Assembly: GCA_937934275.1 (NCBI GenBank)
Contig: CALHAM010000046.1
Location: forward strand, 62,001-126,000
DNA length: 64,000 bases
Direction of reading: 5' to 3'
Source: an uncultured Saprospiraceae bacterium
Lineage (GTDB): Bacteria; Bacteroidota; Bacteroidia; Chitinophagales; Saprospiraceae
The translations under genes and the position numbers were made by a program. Every line of letters begins with the position of its first letter. The first letter of the stretch is position 1. Below the pieces are notes generated by a model. The model had not been told where the DNA came from. It was given only the letters and a program-made list of their open reading frames with translations, and did no database searches. Below are positions 1-8,863 of this stretch, piece after piece.

Positions 1-1181
1 AGATTGATTTCGATAGCGTAATGCTGCCACCAACCATTGGGGGCCTTCACAGAAACGAAGTCAATGCCGAAGCGCCCGATGACGCCTTCGCTCATCAGCA
101 CCTGAGCCACGCGATATCCCAGCTGGCCGAGTTCATGAGCATATGCGCGGTGGGCCGGAAAGGTTGCGCCCAGATAGACCTGATTATCGCGCCCGCCGAG
201 CAGTTGGTCGTGCGTGGAGACGACCTCAATTTGCCGCAACGGTGTGATGCGACACTGCACAGAGGGCGAGGCTTTTTCAGCTCCGTCAACAAAAGCCTCC
301 ACAATGCCTCCCATTTGCCTCATTTTTTGGGCGAACGCATCGTATTCCATGTCCCTAGCTACCGGCTTCATGTGGGCGCGCAAGTCGTCATCCGAAAAGG
401 GCAAGCCGTATTTTTCGAAAGAATAGATGGCGTTGCCATCGCCCGAAAAGCCGTCGTTGAGCTTGATCACGGCCTTGCGCAGATGAGGCTGCTCGTACTT
501 GAGCAGTCGGAGCGCTTGCAGGACGTCTTCCATATCGCGCAAGCGCTCGTAACCCGGTGGTAAGAGCAAGCCGACCCGGCGAAACAATTCCCGACTGCCA
601 CTCTTGGTGCCAAAATGGCTAAGCCAATAGGGAGTTCCATAGATGGGAATCCCCAGCTGCAAAGCCAAGCGATGCTCGTAGGGCGTAATGTTGAAGCCTA
701 CGAGGTGAGCGACGTGGTCGTCGGGGATACTACGGCGGATTTTTTCGATGAGCCGCGGACGCTCTAAGATTTTTTCCGTCAACGAGCGCGGCGAACCATC
801 GTAACAGCTCAGCAGCGTCAGGCGCTGGCGCGCATGGCGCGGAGGCACACCGGGAAGGAGATGCAGGTAGTAATCGATGATGGTCTCATCTATCGGCAAG
901 CTCGTGATGTAAACCAAGCGAGTACGCGGCATGCGCAAGAGCATCAGTAGGCACAACAAGCGCTCTTCGTAGTGACTAATGCCCGAAACCTTAGCCAAAA
1001 TCTCCTGGTCGAGCGTTTGACTGGGCACGACAATGACGGTTTTGGGCGCCACAGGATCCGGAAAAGAGTGCTCGAATTGATAAACTAACCCTGCCTGAAG
1101 CGCTTCAAAAGCAGCTTTATCCACTTCCCCCGCAAATGGCATCATAATAAAACAGCGTCTATACTCAAGAGAAAGCAACAT
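1..1181 (-). CDS. ATP-grasp peptide ligase, PGM1-related (C-terminus runs off the window)
   Basis: Manual reverse-strand translation gives a continuous frame, MLLSLEYRRCFIMMPFAGEVDKAAFEALQAGLVYQFEHSFPDP...KAVIKLNDGFSGDGNAIYSF...GRFGIDFVSVKAPNGWWQHYAIEIN. The ATP-grasp KLNDGFSGDGN and EIN metal-site motifs are visible. Absent from the ORF track because it is truncated at position 1. Alternative start at 1145. Confidence 0.75.
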   Translation of the reverse strand, partial: MLLSLEYRRCFIMMPFAGEVDKAAFEALQAGLVYQFEHSFPDPVAPKTVIVVPSQTLDQEILAKVSGISHYEERLLCLLMLLRMPRTRLVYITSLPIDETIIDYYLHLLPGVPPRHARQRLTLLSCYDGSPRSLTEKILERPRLIEKIRRSIPDDHVAHLVGFNITPYEHRLALQLGIPIYGTPYWLSHFGTKSGSRELFRRVGLLLPPGYERLRDMEDVLQALRLLKYEQPHLRKAVIKLNDGFSGDGNAIYSFEKYGLPFSDDDLRAHMKPVARDMEYDAFAQKMRQMGGIVEAFVDGAEKASPSVQCRITPLRQIEVVSTHDQLLGGRDNQVYLGATFPAHRAYAHELGQLGYRVAQVLMSEGVIGRFGIDFVSVKAPNGWWQHYAIEIN

Positions 1182-1346
1182 TAAGGGTAGCCCCGACACT
1201 TCAGCATTGAGTTTGGTTGCTGCGCACAGTGATTTTGAACAATTCTTCTTGGGTTCAAAGCCCTTTGAGGACAACCCACCTGAACACAAGCGCGCATGTG
1301 TTGTTATGTATATTTGCTGTTGTAAACACGTAATCTATGGGTCCAT

Positions 1347-1568
1347 ATGCTACACTATTGGCTTAAAGATTTAGCGGAACGACGGGCGTTTGGTGTTTGC
1401 CAATATGTCGGGGAAAAGATGCGAATAGCCCCAGCGGAAGTGCGCAAATATTTTATTTACACGTCTTTCATCGCTATGGGTTCGCCGCTGATTGTGTATC
1501 TAATCATCGCCTTTTGGGTCAATGTTCGGCGATACATCCGACGCGGACATAGCGTATTGTGGGAGTGA
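1347..1568 (+). CDS. small PspC-like membrane protein
   Basis: 73 aa; GVCQYVGEKMRIAPAEVRKYFIYTSFIAMGSPLIVYLIIAFWVNVRRYIRRG resembles PspC-type domains. Confidence 0.6.
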   Translation: MLHYWLKDLAERRAFGVCQYVGEKMRIAPAEVRKYFIYTSFIAMGSPLIVYLIIAFWVNVRRYIRRGHSVLWE

Positions 1569-1689
1569 AGCGCACCGGGCGTTCGAACGGGCATCCGGCA
1601 GGCGCGCCGACACACGAAGAGGCAGAAGTGGATAGGCACAAGCGCAGCAAGTGCGAACATTCCACACCCGCTGCCTATATAAAGGCACT

Positions 1690-2256
1690 ATGAAGAAAAA
1701 AATAGTCGTCGCCATCACCGGCTCCTCGGGTGCCATTTATGCCAAAGTATTGTTGGACAAGCTGATCGCCCTGCGCGAACAATGGGCCGCAGTGGGAGTA
1801 GTGCTGTCAGACAATGCGCTGGTCAATTGGGAGTTAGAGATCGGGCCGCCAGCGTTAGAGGTTTATCCGTTTGACTTCTACGCAAAAAACGATTTCTACG
1901 CGCCTTTTGCCTCAGGGTCGGCACGCTACGAAACCATGTTCGTTTGCCCTTGCTCAATGGGCATGTTAGGGCGCATCGCGGCAGGTGTCAGCAACGATCT
2001 CATTACGCGCGCAGCCGACGTGATGCTCAAAGAGCGCCGAAGACTGATCTTAGTACCGCGCGACACCCCTCTAAGCCTCATTCACCTCAACAACATGAAA
2101 CTGCTCACCGAAGCGGGCGCCGTTATTTGCCCGGCCTGCCCCTCGTTTTATTCGCGCCCCCAAACAGCCGAAGAAATTGCTGCCACCGTCGTAGACCGTG
2201 TGTTAGACTTAGCCGGCTTTGACTTAAAAACTTACCGCTGGAGTGAAAGCGACTAA
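1690..2256 (+). CDS. ubiX: UbiX-family flavin prenyltransferase
   Basis: MKKKIVVAITGSSGAIYAKVLLDKL...CPCSMGMLGRIAAGVSNDLITRAADVMLKERRRLILVPRDTPLSLIHLNNM is typical UbiX. Start moved to ATG 1690. Confidence 0.93.
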   Translation: MKKKIVVAITGSSGAIYAKVLLDKLIALREQWAAVGVVLSDNALVNWELEIGPPALEVYPFDFYAKNDFYAPFASGSARYETMFVCPCSMGMLGRIAAGVSNDLITRAADVMLKERRRLILVPRDTPLSLIHLNNMKLLTEAGAVICPACPSFYSRPQTAEEIAATVVDRVLDLAGFDLKTYRWSESD

Positions 2257-2282
2257 CGGAAGCTCCACACCGGCCTTATACC

Positions 2283-2852
2283 TTAATGCAGCTGCATGCC
2301 GATAAGGCGCAAAAACTCTCCGCGCGTTTCGGCCTTCTGAAATTCGCCCGTAAAAGCCGAGGTAGTCGTTACGCTGTTTTGCTTCTGCACGCCGCGCATC
2401 ATCATACACATGTGCTGAGCCTCGATAACGACTGCTACGCCCAAAGGGCACAAAGTTTCCTGGAGCACATCGCGGATCTCGATAGTTAGGCGCTCTTGCA
2501 CCTGCAAACGGCGGGCAAACACATCTACTATGCGCGGAATCTTGCTCAGGCCCACGATATAACCGTTTGGGATGTAGGCCACGTGCGCTTTGCCGAAGAA
2601 AGGCAACATGTGGTGCTCGCACAGCGAATACACTTCAATGTCTTTGACGATGACCATCTCGCTGTAGTCTTGCTGGAACATCGCCGAGCGCAAGATGGCT
2701 GCCGGATCTTGCCGATAGCCCTGGGTCAGAAACTGGATGGCTTTTGCCGCGCGTTCTGGAGTCTTTTGCAAACCTTCCCGGTTGGGTTCCTCGCCGATTT
2801 CTTCGAGAATAGTTTCGAAACAACGGCGAATGTTGTTCGTAGAGGTCGACAT
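2283..2852 (-). CDS. folE: GTP cyclohydrolase I
   Basis: [54 protein letters not shown]; zinc and GTP-binding motifs of FolE. Longer ORF start at 2888. Confidence 0.95.
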   Translation of the reverse strand: MSTSTNNIRRCFETILEEIGEEPNREGLQKTPERAAKAIQFLTQGYRQDPAAILRSAMFQQDYSEMVIVKDIEVYSLCEHHMLPFFGKAHVAYIPNGYIVGLSKIPRIVDVFARRLQVQERLTIEIRDVLQETLCPLGVAVVIEAQHMCMMMRGVQKQNSVTTTSAFTGEFQKAETRGEFLRLIGMQLH

Positions 2853-2910
2853 GAAAAGGTGTCTGTGCGGTCTGTAAATGCGCTTCAAACGGCGCAGGTT
2901 TATTTATGGT

Positions 2911-3330
2911 TCATTCGCCGCCGTAATACTCGGCGTAGATAGTGTCGGTTTCCCACAGCTTGATAGCATGCAGTTGGCAGGGGTAGGGTTTCAAGGCTTC
3001 GACCAATCGCTCCCAGATGATGATGGCTAAGTTTTCTGTAGTGGGTTGTGTGCCTTTAGGGATAAAGGGCACATCTAAATTGAGGTTGCTGTGGTCGAGA
3101 TAATCTACGACGTGCTCTTTGATGATAGTGCTGAGCTTTTTAACGTCAATGATGAAGCCCGTAACCGGGTCGGGCCGGCCTTTGACGGTTACGTGTAGCG
3201 TATAGTTGTGGCCGTGCCAGTTTTTGTTGGAGCATTTGCCAAAAACCATGCGGTTTTGCTCTTCCGTCCAGTCGTCTACCCACAGTTTGTGGGCGGCGTT
3301 GAAGCGTTCAATGCGAGTGATGTAGACCAT
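2911..3330 (-). CDS. queD: 6-carboxytetrahydropterin synthase / PTPS family
   Basis: MVYITRIERFNAAHKL...GKCSNKNWHGHNYTLHVTVKG...LDHSNLN...PTTENLAI; PTPS/QueD motifs. Confidence 0.9.
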   Translation of the reverse strand: MVYITRIERFNAAHKLWVDDWTEEQNRMVFGKCSNKNWHGHNYTLHVTVKGRPDPVTGFIIDVKKLSTIIKEHVVDYLDHSNLNLDVPFIPKGTQPTTENLAIIIWERLVEALKPYPCQLHAIKLWETDTIYAEYYGGE

Positions 3331-3587
3331 AGTATGCAGGCACTCAAAAAGGCAAGAGCGCAATCAGCGCCGATTGCGGAGTGCAAAGGTACGGGTCAGG
3401 TGTTAGCTGCAAAAAGTAGGACCGAATCGGCTGCCTCCAATGTTGAGGCCTTCGGAGAGGTACGCTCTCATGCCTTTCTCCAACTTTTTGCCTTAACGTT
3501 TCGTTAGCGTTCGATAGAACCTTTAGCCTGCAACCTCCTCTGATAAAAAGATCACGACTTTTGGCTAGGCCATCTCTCTTTTATTTT

Positions 3588-4490
3588 TCAGAAAAATATT
3601 TCTTGGGCCGTTCGGAAAGTATTGGCGTGCGCTTCGACGATGTCGCTCAAGCGGAGCGAATAGCCTCCTCCCATGCTAATAGCAACGGGCACGCGATGGC
3701 GATAGCAGAGTTCGAGCACTAAGCGATCGCGCTCTCGGCAGCCCTGTCGGCTGATGCGCAGGCGGCCTAAGCGGTCGGTCTCCAGGATGTCTACGCCACT
3801 TTGGTAGAAGACAAAATCGGGTTGCACCTCGTCAAAAAGGCGCGGGAGAGTCTGCTGCAAGAGCGTCAGATAAGGCTTGTCTTCCAGACCGTCGGGTAGA
3901 GGCAAGTCGAGATCAGAACGCTCTTTGCGCAAAGGATAGTTGCGCGCTCCGTGCATGGAGAAGGTGAAGACGCGCGGCTCGTCGCGGAAGATGTGGGCCG
4001 TGCCGTTGCCCTGGTGCACATCGAGGTCGACGATGAGGATCTGCCGAGCCAACTGGTGGTGCAGCAAATAAGCGGCTGCCAGGGCTTGATCGTTGAAACA
4101 GCAGTAGCCTTCACCGTGATTGGCGTAGGCGTGGTGCGTGCCGCCCGCAATATTCATGGCGACGCCATATTGCCGCGCAAAAAGGGCGCATTGGATGGTC
4201 CCTTGTGCAATGTGCCGACCGCGCACCACGAAGCGCTCCGTGATGGGAAAGCCTATGGCTCGCTCCTCCCGCTCGGTGAGTGCTACCGCATTGAGCTTTT
4301 GCCAGTATGCTTCTGTGTGCACCAACAGAGCATCCTCCTTCTTGAGCAAGTCCGGATGAAAAAAATGGTCGTCGCTCACCGTACCTTCATAGAGCAATTG
4401 CTCGGCAATGAGCTCGTACTTAGCCATCGGAAATCGGTGCCCAGCGGGAAGTGGGTATACGTACAAAGGTGAGAACGCAATCTTGAGCAT
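3588..4490 (-). CDS. histone deacetylase / AcuC-like family protein
   Basis: AGGTHHAYANHGEGYCCFNDQALAA, LIVDLDVHQGNGTAHIF and YQSGVDILETDRLGRL motifs of class I/II HDAC-like hydrolases. Confidence 0.9.
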   Translation of the reverse strand: MLKIAFSPLYVYPLPAGHRFPMAKYELIAEQLLYEGTVSDDHFFHPDLLKKEDALLVHTEAYWQKLNAVALTEREERAIGFPITERFVVRGRHIAQGTIQCALFARQYGVAMNIAGGTHHAYANHGEGYCCFNDQALAAAYLLHHQLARQILIVDLDVHQGNGTAHIFRDEPRVFTFSMHGARNYPLRKERSDLDLPLPDGLEDKPYLTLLQQTLPRLFDEVQPDFVFYQSGVDILETDRLGRLRISRQGCRERDRLVLELCYRHRVPVAISMGGGYSLRLSDIVEAHANTFRTAQEIFF

Positions 4491-4683
4491 GCGCAACAAC
4501 ACTTGGGCAAAAGGTAGATTATGGACAAATGAGCGCTTTAAAGGTTCACACACGGCACTTCGTTTGGCAAAGGCAACACAAAGCCCAAAGATGCAAAAGC
4601 CAAAGCTTCGTTTTGCCGGAAAGGCGCTTTATTTGCGCCTGTTATTTTTTTGTTGCCCAAAAACAAAAAACAGCATTTACCCA

Positions 4684-5222
4684 TGAGTCATACATTACTG
4701 GGTGTCGGTTCGCGCGTAAAGCACCCTGCCTACGGCGATGGCGTTATTGTTCGGCTGCATATAGCCGCCTATGAGGTCTGTTTCATTCAGTTTGGCCTAA
4801 AGATGGTGAGCAAGGACTACTCCTCTTGGCAGGTCGTAGAGGCTATTCCAGCCGAAGAGCCGGTAACATTTACGGAGGCCGAGCAGTCGCTCATCCGCAT
4901 CTTGCGCGCTTGGTCGGGCGTCAGCTTAGAGGTCGTGCCTTTAGGCGAGCGCTGGAAAGGCGGCAAGTTGATTCTCACAGCTGATGGGGTGCAGCCTAAA
5001 GAGGTGCCCATCGAGACGTTTTTTCACAAAATTGTCATGATGCGCGACCGCTTACGCGTGCTGGAGCAGCACATCAACGCGCACAAGAAGCTGGACGAAG
5101 AAGACAAGATCAACCTTCAGCAGTACATCACCCGCTGCTACGGCAGTATGACGACGTTCAATCTGTTGTTTAAAAACCGCAGCGACTATTTTGTGGGCGA
5201 AAGCAGTAAAGAAAAAGAGTAG
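4684..5222 (+). CDS. hypothetical protein with N-terminal UvrD/CarD-like Tudor (SH3) domain
   Basis: VGSRVKHPAYGDGVIVRLHIAAYEVCFIQFGLKMVSKDYSSW matches the G-V-H-P-x-[FY]-G-x-G-x-V...V-x-F...G-x-K pattern of UvrD C-terminal Tudor domains. Confidence 0.6.
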
Positions 5223-5251
5223 GGTTGCCGTTGCAAGCCTACAAAAAAGAG

Positions 5252-5279
5252 AAGGGGGCTATTTGCCCCCTCCTTTTTT
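5252..5279. terminator. bidirectional intrinsic terminator between convergent genes
   Basis: aagGGGGCtatttGCCCCCtccTTTTTT on +; the reverse strand has CCCCCTTCTCTTTTTT. The TAG stop of the minus-strand gene lies in the loop. Confidence 0.75.
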
Positions 5280-6956
5280 CGGTGTTTTACCTGCAGGCGA
5301 TGAGGTACCTCCCTCCAAAATTTTCTGAATTTCTAAGGCTGTAGGGTTTTCGGGTTCGAGTTCCAGCAGCTTGGCGAGGTACTCTTTTGCCACACTGTCC
5401 TGTTTCTTCAGGAAATAGTAGAAGAGTAGGTATTCGTAGGAGGTAACCAGGTCTTTCTTGTTTTTCACAGGGTCGGCCGAGGCCAGCTCGACGTAGCGCT
5501 CGAAATAAGGTCGAGCGATGCCGTACTGTTCTACAAGGGTGCTGTCTTGTGGGTTGGCTTCCAGGTCGGGCTCCAATTTGGAGGCCGACTTGGCGCGCCA
5601 GATCCAGCCGATGGGCGCGTCGGGAGCCAGTTCGGTGATGATGGTGAAGGCCTTTTCCGCTTTTTGATAGTGCTCTGGGTCGGCGATGCAATAGTAGTGG
5701 CAAATGCCCAATTGATAGGCCGTATTGACGCGCTCTTGCGCGCTTTCTAGCGAATCTAAGTAGGCCTGATAGCTGATAGCGGCGCTGCAATAGTCTTTTT
5801 TGCTGTAGTACAGTTTGGCAATGTCGCTGCGCAGCGGCCAAAGGCTGGGGTCCATTTCGATGGCCCTTTCATAGTTTCGAATGGCCTGCTGCGTGTCGCG
5901 TTTCATTTTGATCTGCAGCTTAGCGAGGTATTCATAGTCGGAGGCCAGCACTTTATCGGGTTGCACCATTTGGAAGAACTCCTCCAGGATCTGCAGCCCC
6001 TCCTCGTAGCGACCATTGTCGTAGTCGCAGTAAGCTTGCAGACGGCGCAAATAATTCTTAGAAGGGTCTTTCTTGAGGATTTTTTCTACCAAAGCGCTGC
6101 AGGCAGCACAGTCTTTATTAATATACAGCAAGTTGGCCAGCAGCATCTCGTCCTCGATGGTTACCTCAGCGGCTTTATTGACTAAGTTTTTAGCTGCTTC
6201 GAGGGCTTTCTGCCACTCTTTTTCGAAGTACAAAAACTCTGCCTTGGCGCGCAAGGCATCTGTATAGTCGGGCCTCAGGGCGATGGCCTTGTCCAGGTTA
6301 GCCAAATATTTATCGTGCAGTTTGGCGTAATAATAAACTTTGGCCAACATGTAGAGGGGCAGGGGGTTCTGGGGTTCGATAGAGGAGGCAATCTCGTAAT
6401 GAACAGCCGCCTGCCCGCCGTTGCCGCGCTCTAAGAAAGAGTAGCCCAGGGCCATATGGGTGGCAAAATCCTTAGAGGATATCTCGAGGGCTTTTTTAAG
6501 TTCCTCCTCTGCGCGCACAAAGTCAGGCTTACGGGTGCCTATAGGATACAGATATGTCTCGCCCACCGTGCGGCGCGCCGCTACATCTTTTCGGGCAAGC
6601 TTATCTACTTTTCTGAGCACTACCTCCGCCTCGTCTTTGCGGTCTTCCAACAGCAAAATGCGGGCATTAGCGATCAGCGCGTAAGCACCATCAGGTTTAG
6701 CCTTATAGGCAGCCTCATACGCGTCTTTAGCCTTGTCCATCTCTCCTTTAGCAGCATAGGCACTGCCCAAATTCAACCACGCCACTTGGTCGGTAGGATC
6801 TTTCTGCGTTAATTGGGTGTAGAGCTGGATGGCCCGTTCCCAGCGCCCCATCTGCATGGCAACAATGCCATCGGAGTGTGTCTGGGCCGACATAACGCAG
6901 GTCAGCAATAGGGCTGTGCAAAGCACAACCATCTCTTTTTTCAACAGGTAATTCAT
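5259..6956 (-). CDS. TPR repeat exported protein
   Basis: Signal-peptide-like N-terminus and multiple TPR repeats (e.g. AWLNLGSAYAAKGEMDKAKDAYEAAYKAKPD). Confidence 0.85.
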   Translation of the reverse strand: MNYLLKKEMVVLCTALLLTCVMSAQTHSDGIVAMQMGRWERAIQLYTQLTQKDPTDQVAWLNLGSAYAAKGEMDKAKDAYEAAYKAKPDGAYALIANARILLLEDRKDEAEVVLRKVDKLARKDVAARRTVGETYLYPIGTRKPDFVRAEEELKKALEISSKDFATHMALGYSFLERGNGGQAAVHYEIASSIEPQNPLPLYMLAKVYYYAKLHDKYLANLDKAIALRPDYTDALRAKAEFLYFEKEWQKALEAAKNLVNKAAEVTIEDEMLLANLLYINKDCAACSALVEKILKKDPSKNYLRRLQAYCDYDNGRYEEGLQILEEFFQMVQPDKVLASDYEYLAKLQIKMKRDTQQAIRNYERAIEMDPSLWPLRSDIAKLYYSKKDYCSAAISYQAYLDSLESAQERVNTAYQLGICHYYCIADPEHYQKAEKAFTIITELAPDAPIGWIWRAKSASKLEPDLEANPQDSTLVEQYGIARPYFERYVELASADPVKNKKDLVTSYEYLLFYYFLKKQDSVAKEYLAKLLELEPENPTALEIQKILEGGTSSPAGKTPKKGGGK

Positions 6957-7176
6957 CGAATCAACAGTTAATAATAGTGAACAGCAACAGGATAGTTTTG
7001 GTGTACGAGTAAAACGACTGCAAAGGTTTAATTTTTATGACGTTTGTTGATGCCGGATGTCATGAGTTGCAACATCCTGCGGGAACAATTCGGCGAAATT
7101 TAAAGCCTCATTAACAGGCATCGCCTCTTTTACGATGCTATCTGGGCAAATTGCGTTGCCCCGACAGGGAGCACCC

Positions 7177-8121
7177 TTACTTGCGTTGCAACTGGATGAG
7201 ACGTATAGGGGCTTGGGCCGCCAGGAGGCCGTCTTTTTGAATGATGCGCTGCCCGGGGTCGGAGGCCAAGAATGCGGCAACGCCCAGCCCTAAGCCCGTG
7301 CGCGCTTGAGCATTGATGACGTAAACCGAGCGGCGGTAGGGATATTGGCCAGTCGCTAGATAGGCCTGATAAGGCCCGAACCCCTCTTTGCCAACTTCCG
7401 GGGCAATGTCCACCAGTTTTATTTCTCGCAAAAAAGATTGTACCCCTTTATCGTCGGCGTCGGAGACCCAATTCACCCCGATAATGCCGAGAGCATTTTT
7501 GTGCTTCGATACGTAATCGATCACCTCGACATTGCTCTTGAGCGCAAATGCGTTTTCGGGAAGCGCCACACCACCGCCGATGCTATCGCGTACGTAGCGC
7601 ACCGTGCCCGAAAGCGGATGATCGAACACCAGGACGATGTCGCCCAGCGTCGAGCGCGGGTTGATGTCTTGCCAACGTCTCTTTTGGCCCGTTACTATTT
7701 GGCGCAGTTGCTCTTGGGTGAGCAGCGTATCCCGGTTGTCCGGATGCACTATGAACGCTGGCGCATCGTAGGCAATGAGCGTCATTTTGGGCGTGAAACC
7801 GCGCGGCTTGAAGTAGCGCTCCACCTCTTCGTCCGTCAGAGCACGCCCAACGATAATGACCTGCACCGAGTCGCGCAAGAGGGCGGCTATGGCTTCGCCT
7901 TCGGCTACGTATTCGGCCTGTACATGGGTGCGCGGGTAAATCGTATCAAACACGTCTAAAGCGCTAGCAATAACGGGCTGATAGGCCTCATCCACCAGGA
8001 TGCGAATTTCGCCGCTGGTCGGCGTATCCAACACTCGGCCGTCTCTACCGCGCTGCTCGCAGGAAATGAAGGTAAAGACAAAGGTCAGCCACAAAGCAAT
8101 CAGCATCTTTTTGATATTCAT
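7177..8121 (-). CDS. PstS-like phosphate-binding lipoprotein
   Basis: MNIKKMLIALWLTFVFTFISCEQ (lipobox), GEIRILVDEAYQPVIASALDVFDTIYP, VFDHPLSGTVRYVRDS; PBP-like domain. Confidence 0.78.
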   Translation of the reverse strand: MNIKKMLIALWLTFVFTFISCEQRGRDGRVLDTPTSGEIRILVDEAYQPVIASALDVFDTIYPRTHVQAEYVAEGEAIAALLRDSVQVIIVGRALTDEEVERYFKPRGFTPKMTLIAYDAPAFIVHPDNRDTLLTQEQLRQIVTGQKRRWQDINPRSTLGDIVLVFDHPLSGTVRYVRDSIGGGVALPENAFALKSNVEVIDYVSKHKNALGIIGVNWVSDADDKGVQSFLREIKLVDIAPEVGKEGFGPYQAYLATGQYPYRRSVYVINAQARTGLGLGVAAFLASDPGQRIIQKDGLLAAQAPIRLIQLQRK

Positions 8122-8289
8122 GGCAACATGTGTTTTTGAGAAAAGTCCAATTTCTTGCAAAGGTCGCTCGAAATTGCGGAGCTTATTTCCCTGTTTTATT
8201 CTTCGCTGCTTCATAAATACCGCTCAGCGCCAACACCACACATGCCTGTATTTGCTGACTAAATTCGGCAGACCCACATCGTCTGAAGC

Positions 8290-8523
8290 TTAGTTTCGGT
8301 AGTAATCCCAGTAGGCTCGCCAGCCCCGATAGAGACCATAAACGACCAGCAAAACGGCAAAAATGTTGCGAAATTCGATGGGAATGTCTCCAAAAATCGT
8401 GCGGTTGACCAATAGGGTAATGCCCAGACCCAAGTACAGAAAAGTCATGACCGTACTGAAGATCATGGCAGGCCCACGCAAGGAGCGGCGGCGATTTTCG
8501 CGGTGTTGTTCTTGTATAGACAT
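8290..8523 (-). CDS. small two-TM hypothetical protein
   Basis: 77 aa with two hydrophobic segments, conserved-looking reading frame. Confidence 0.5.
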   Translation of the reverse strand: MSIQEQHRENRRRSLRGPAMIFSTVMTFLYLGLGITLLVNRTIFGDIPIEFRNIFAVLLVVYGLYRGWRAYWDYYRN

Positions 8524-8863
8524 ACTAAAGCGTTGAAGTGAAGAGGTGTGTCAATCAAAAGGATGCGCATTTTAAGTCAAGGGGTGTGTATCCCTCCAAA
8601 AGGCGGTCATCAGGCGGCTGCGCATTGGTGCGCCAGGGGCAAAGCTAATGCGTCGGCTGCAGCTGCCCAAACAATGCTTGTTGAAGGGTAGAGAGGCCGT
8701 CGCACGCGCTCGAGAGCCTATTTGCTGTGCGACGGTGCGGCAGTGCTCCAACAGGGCGGGCGGTGTTCTTGTGAGTAGTTAAAGGCTTTAGGCAACATTA
8801 CTCACCTCGCAAAGAGCGCGCGTGAGGCAAGACATTTTGAAAAGTTTGAGGCGATGTCTGCCC

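Noticed and set aside
21-563. 180-aa + strand ORF at the left edge
   Set aside because: Antisense to the ATP-grasp coding frame, which carries recognisable motifs and continues through the whole region.
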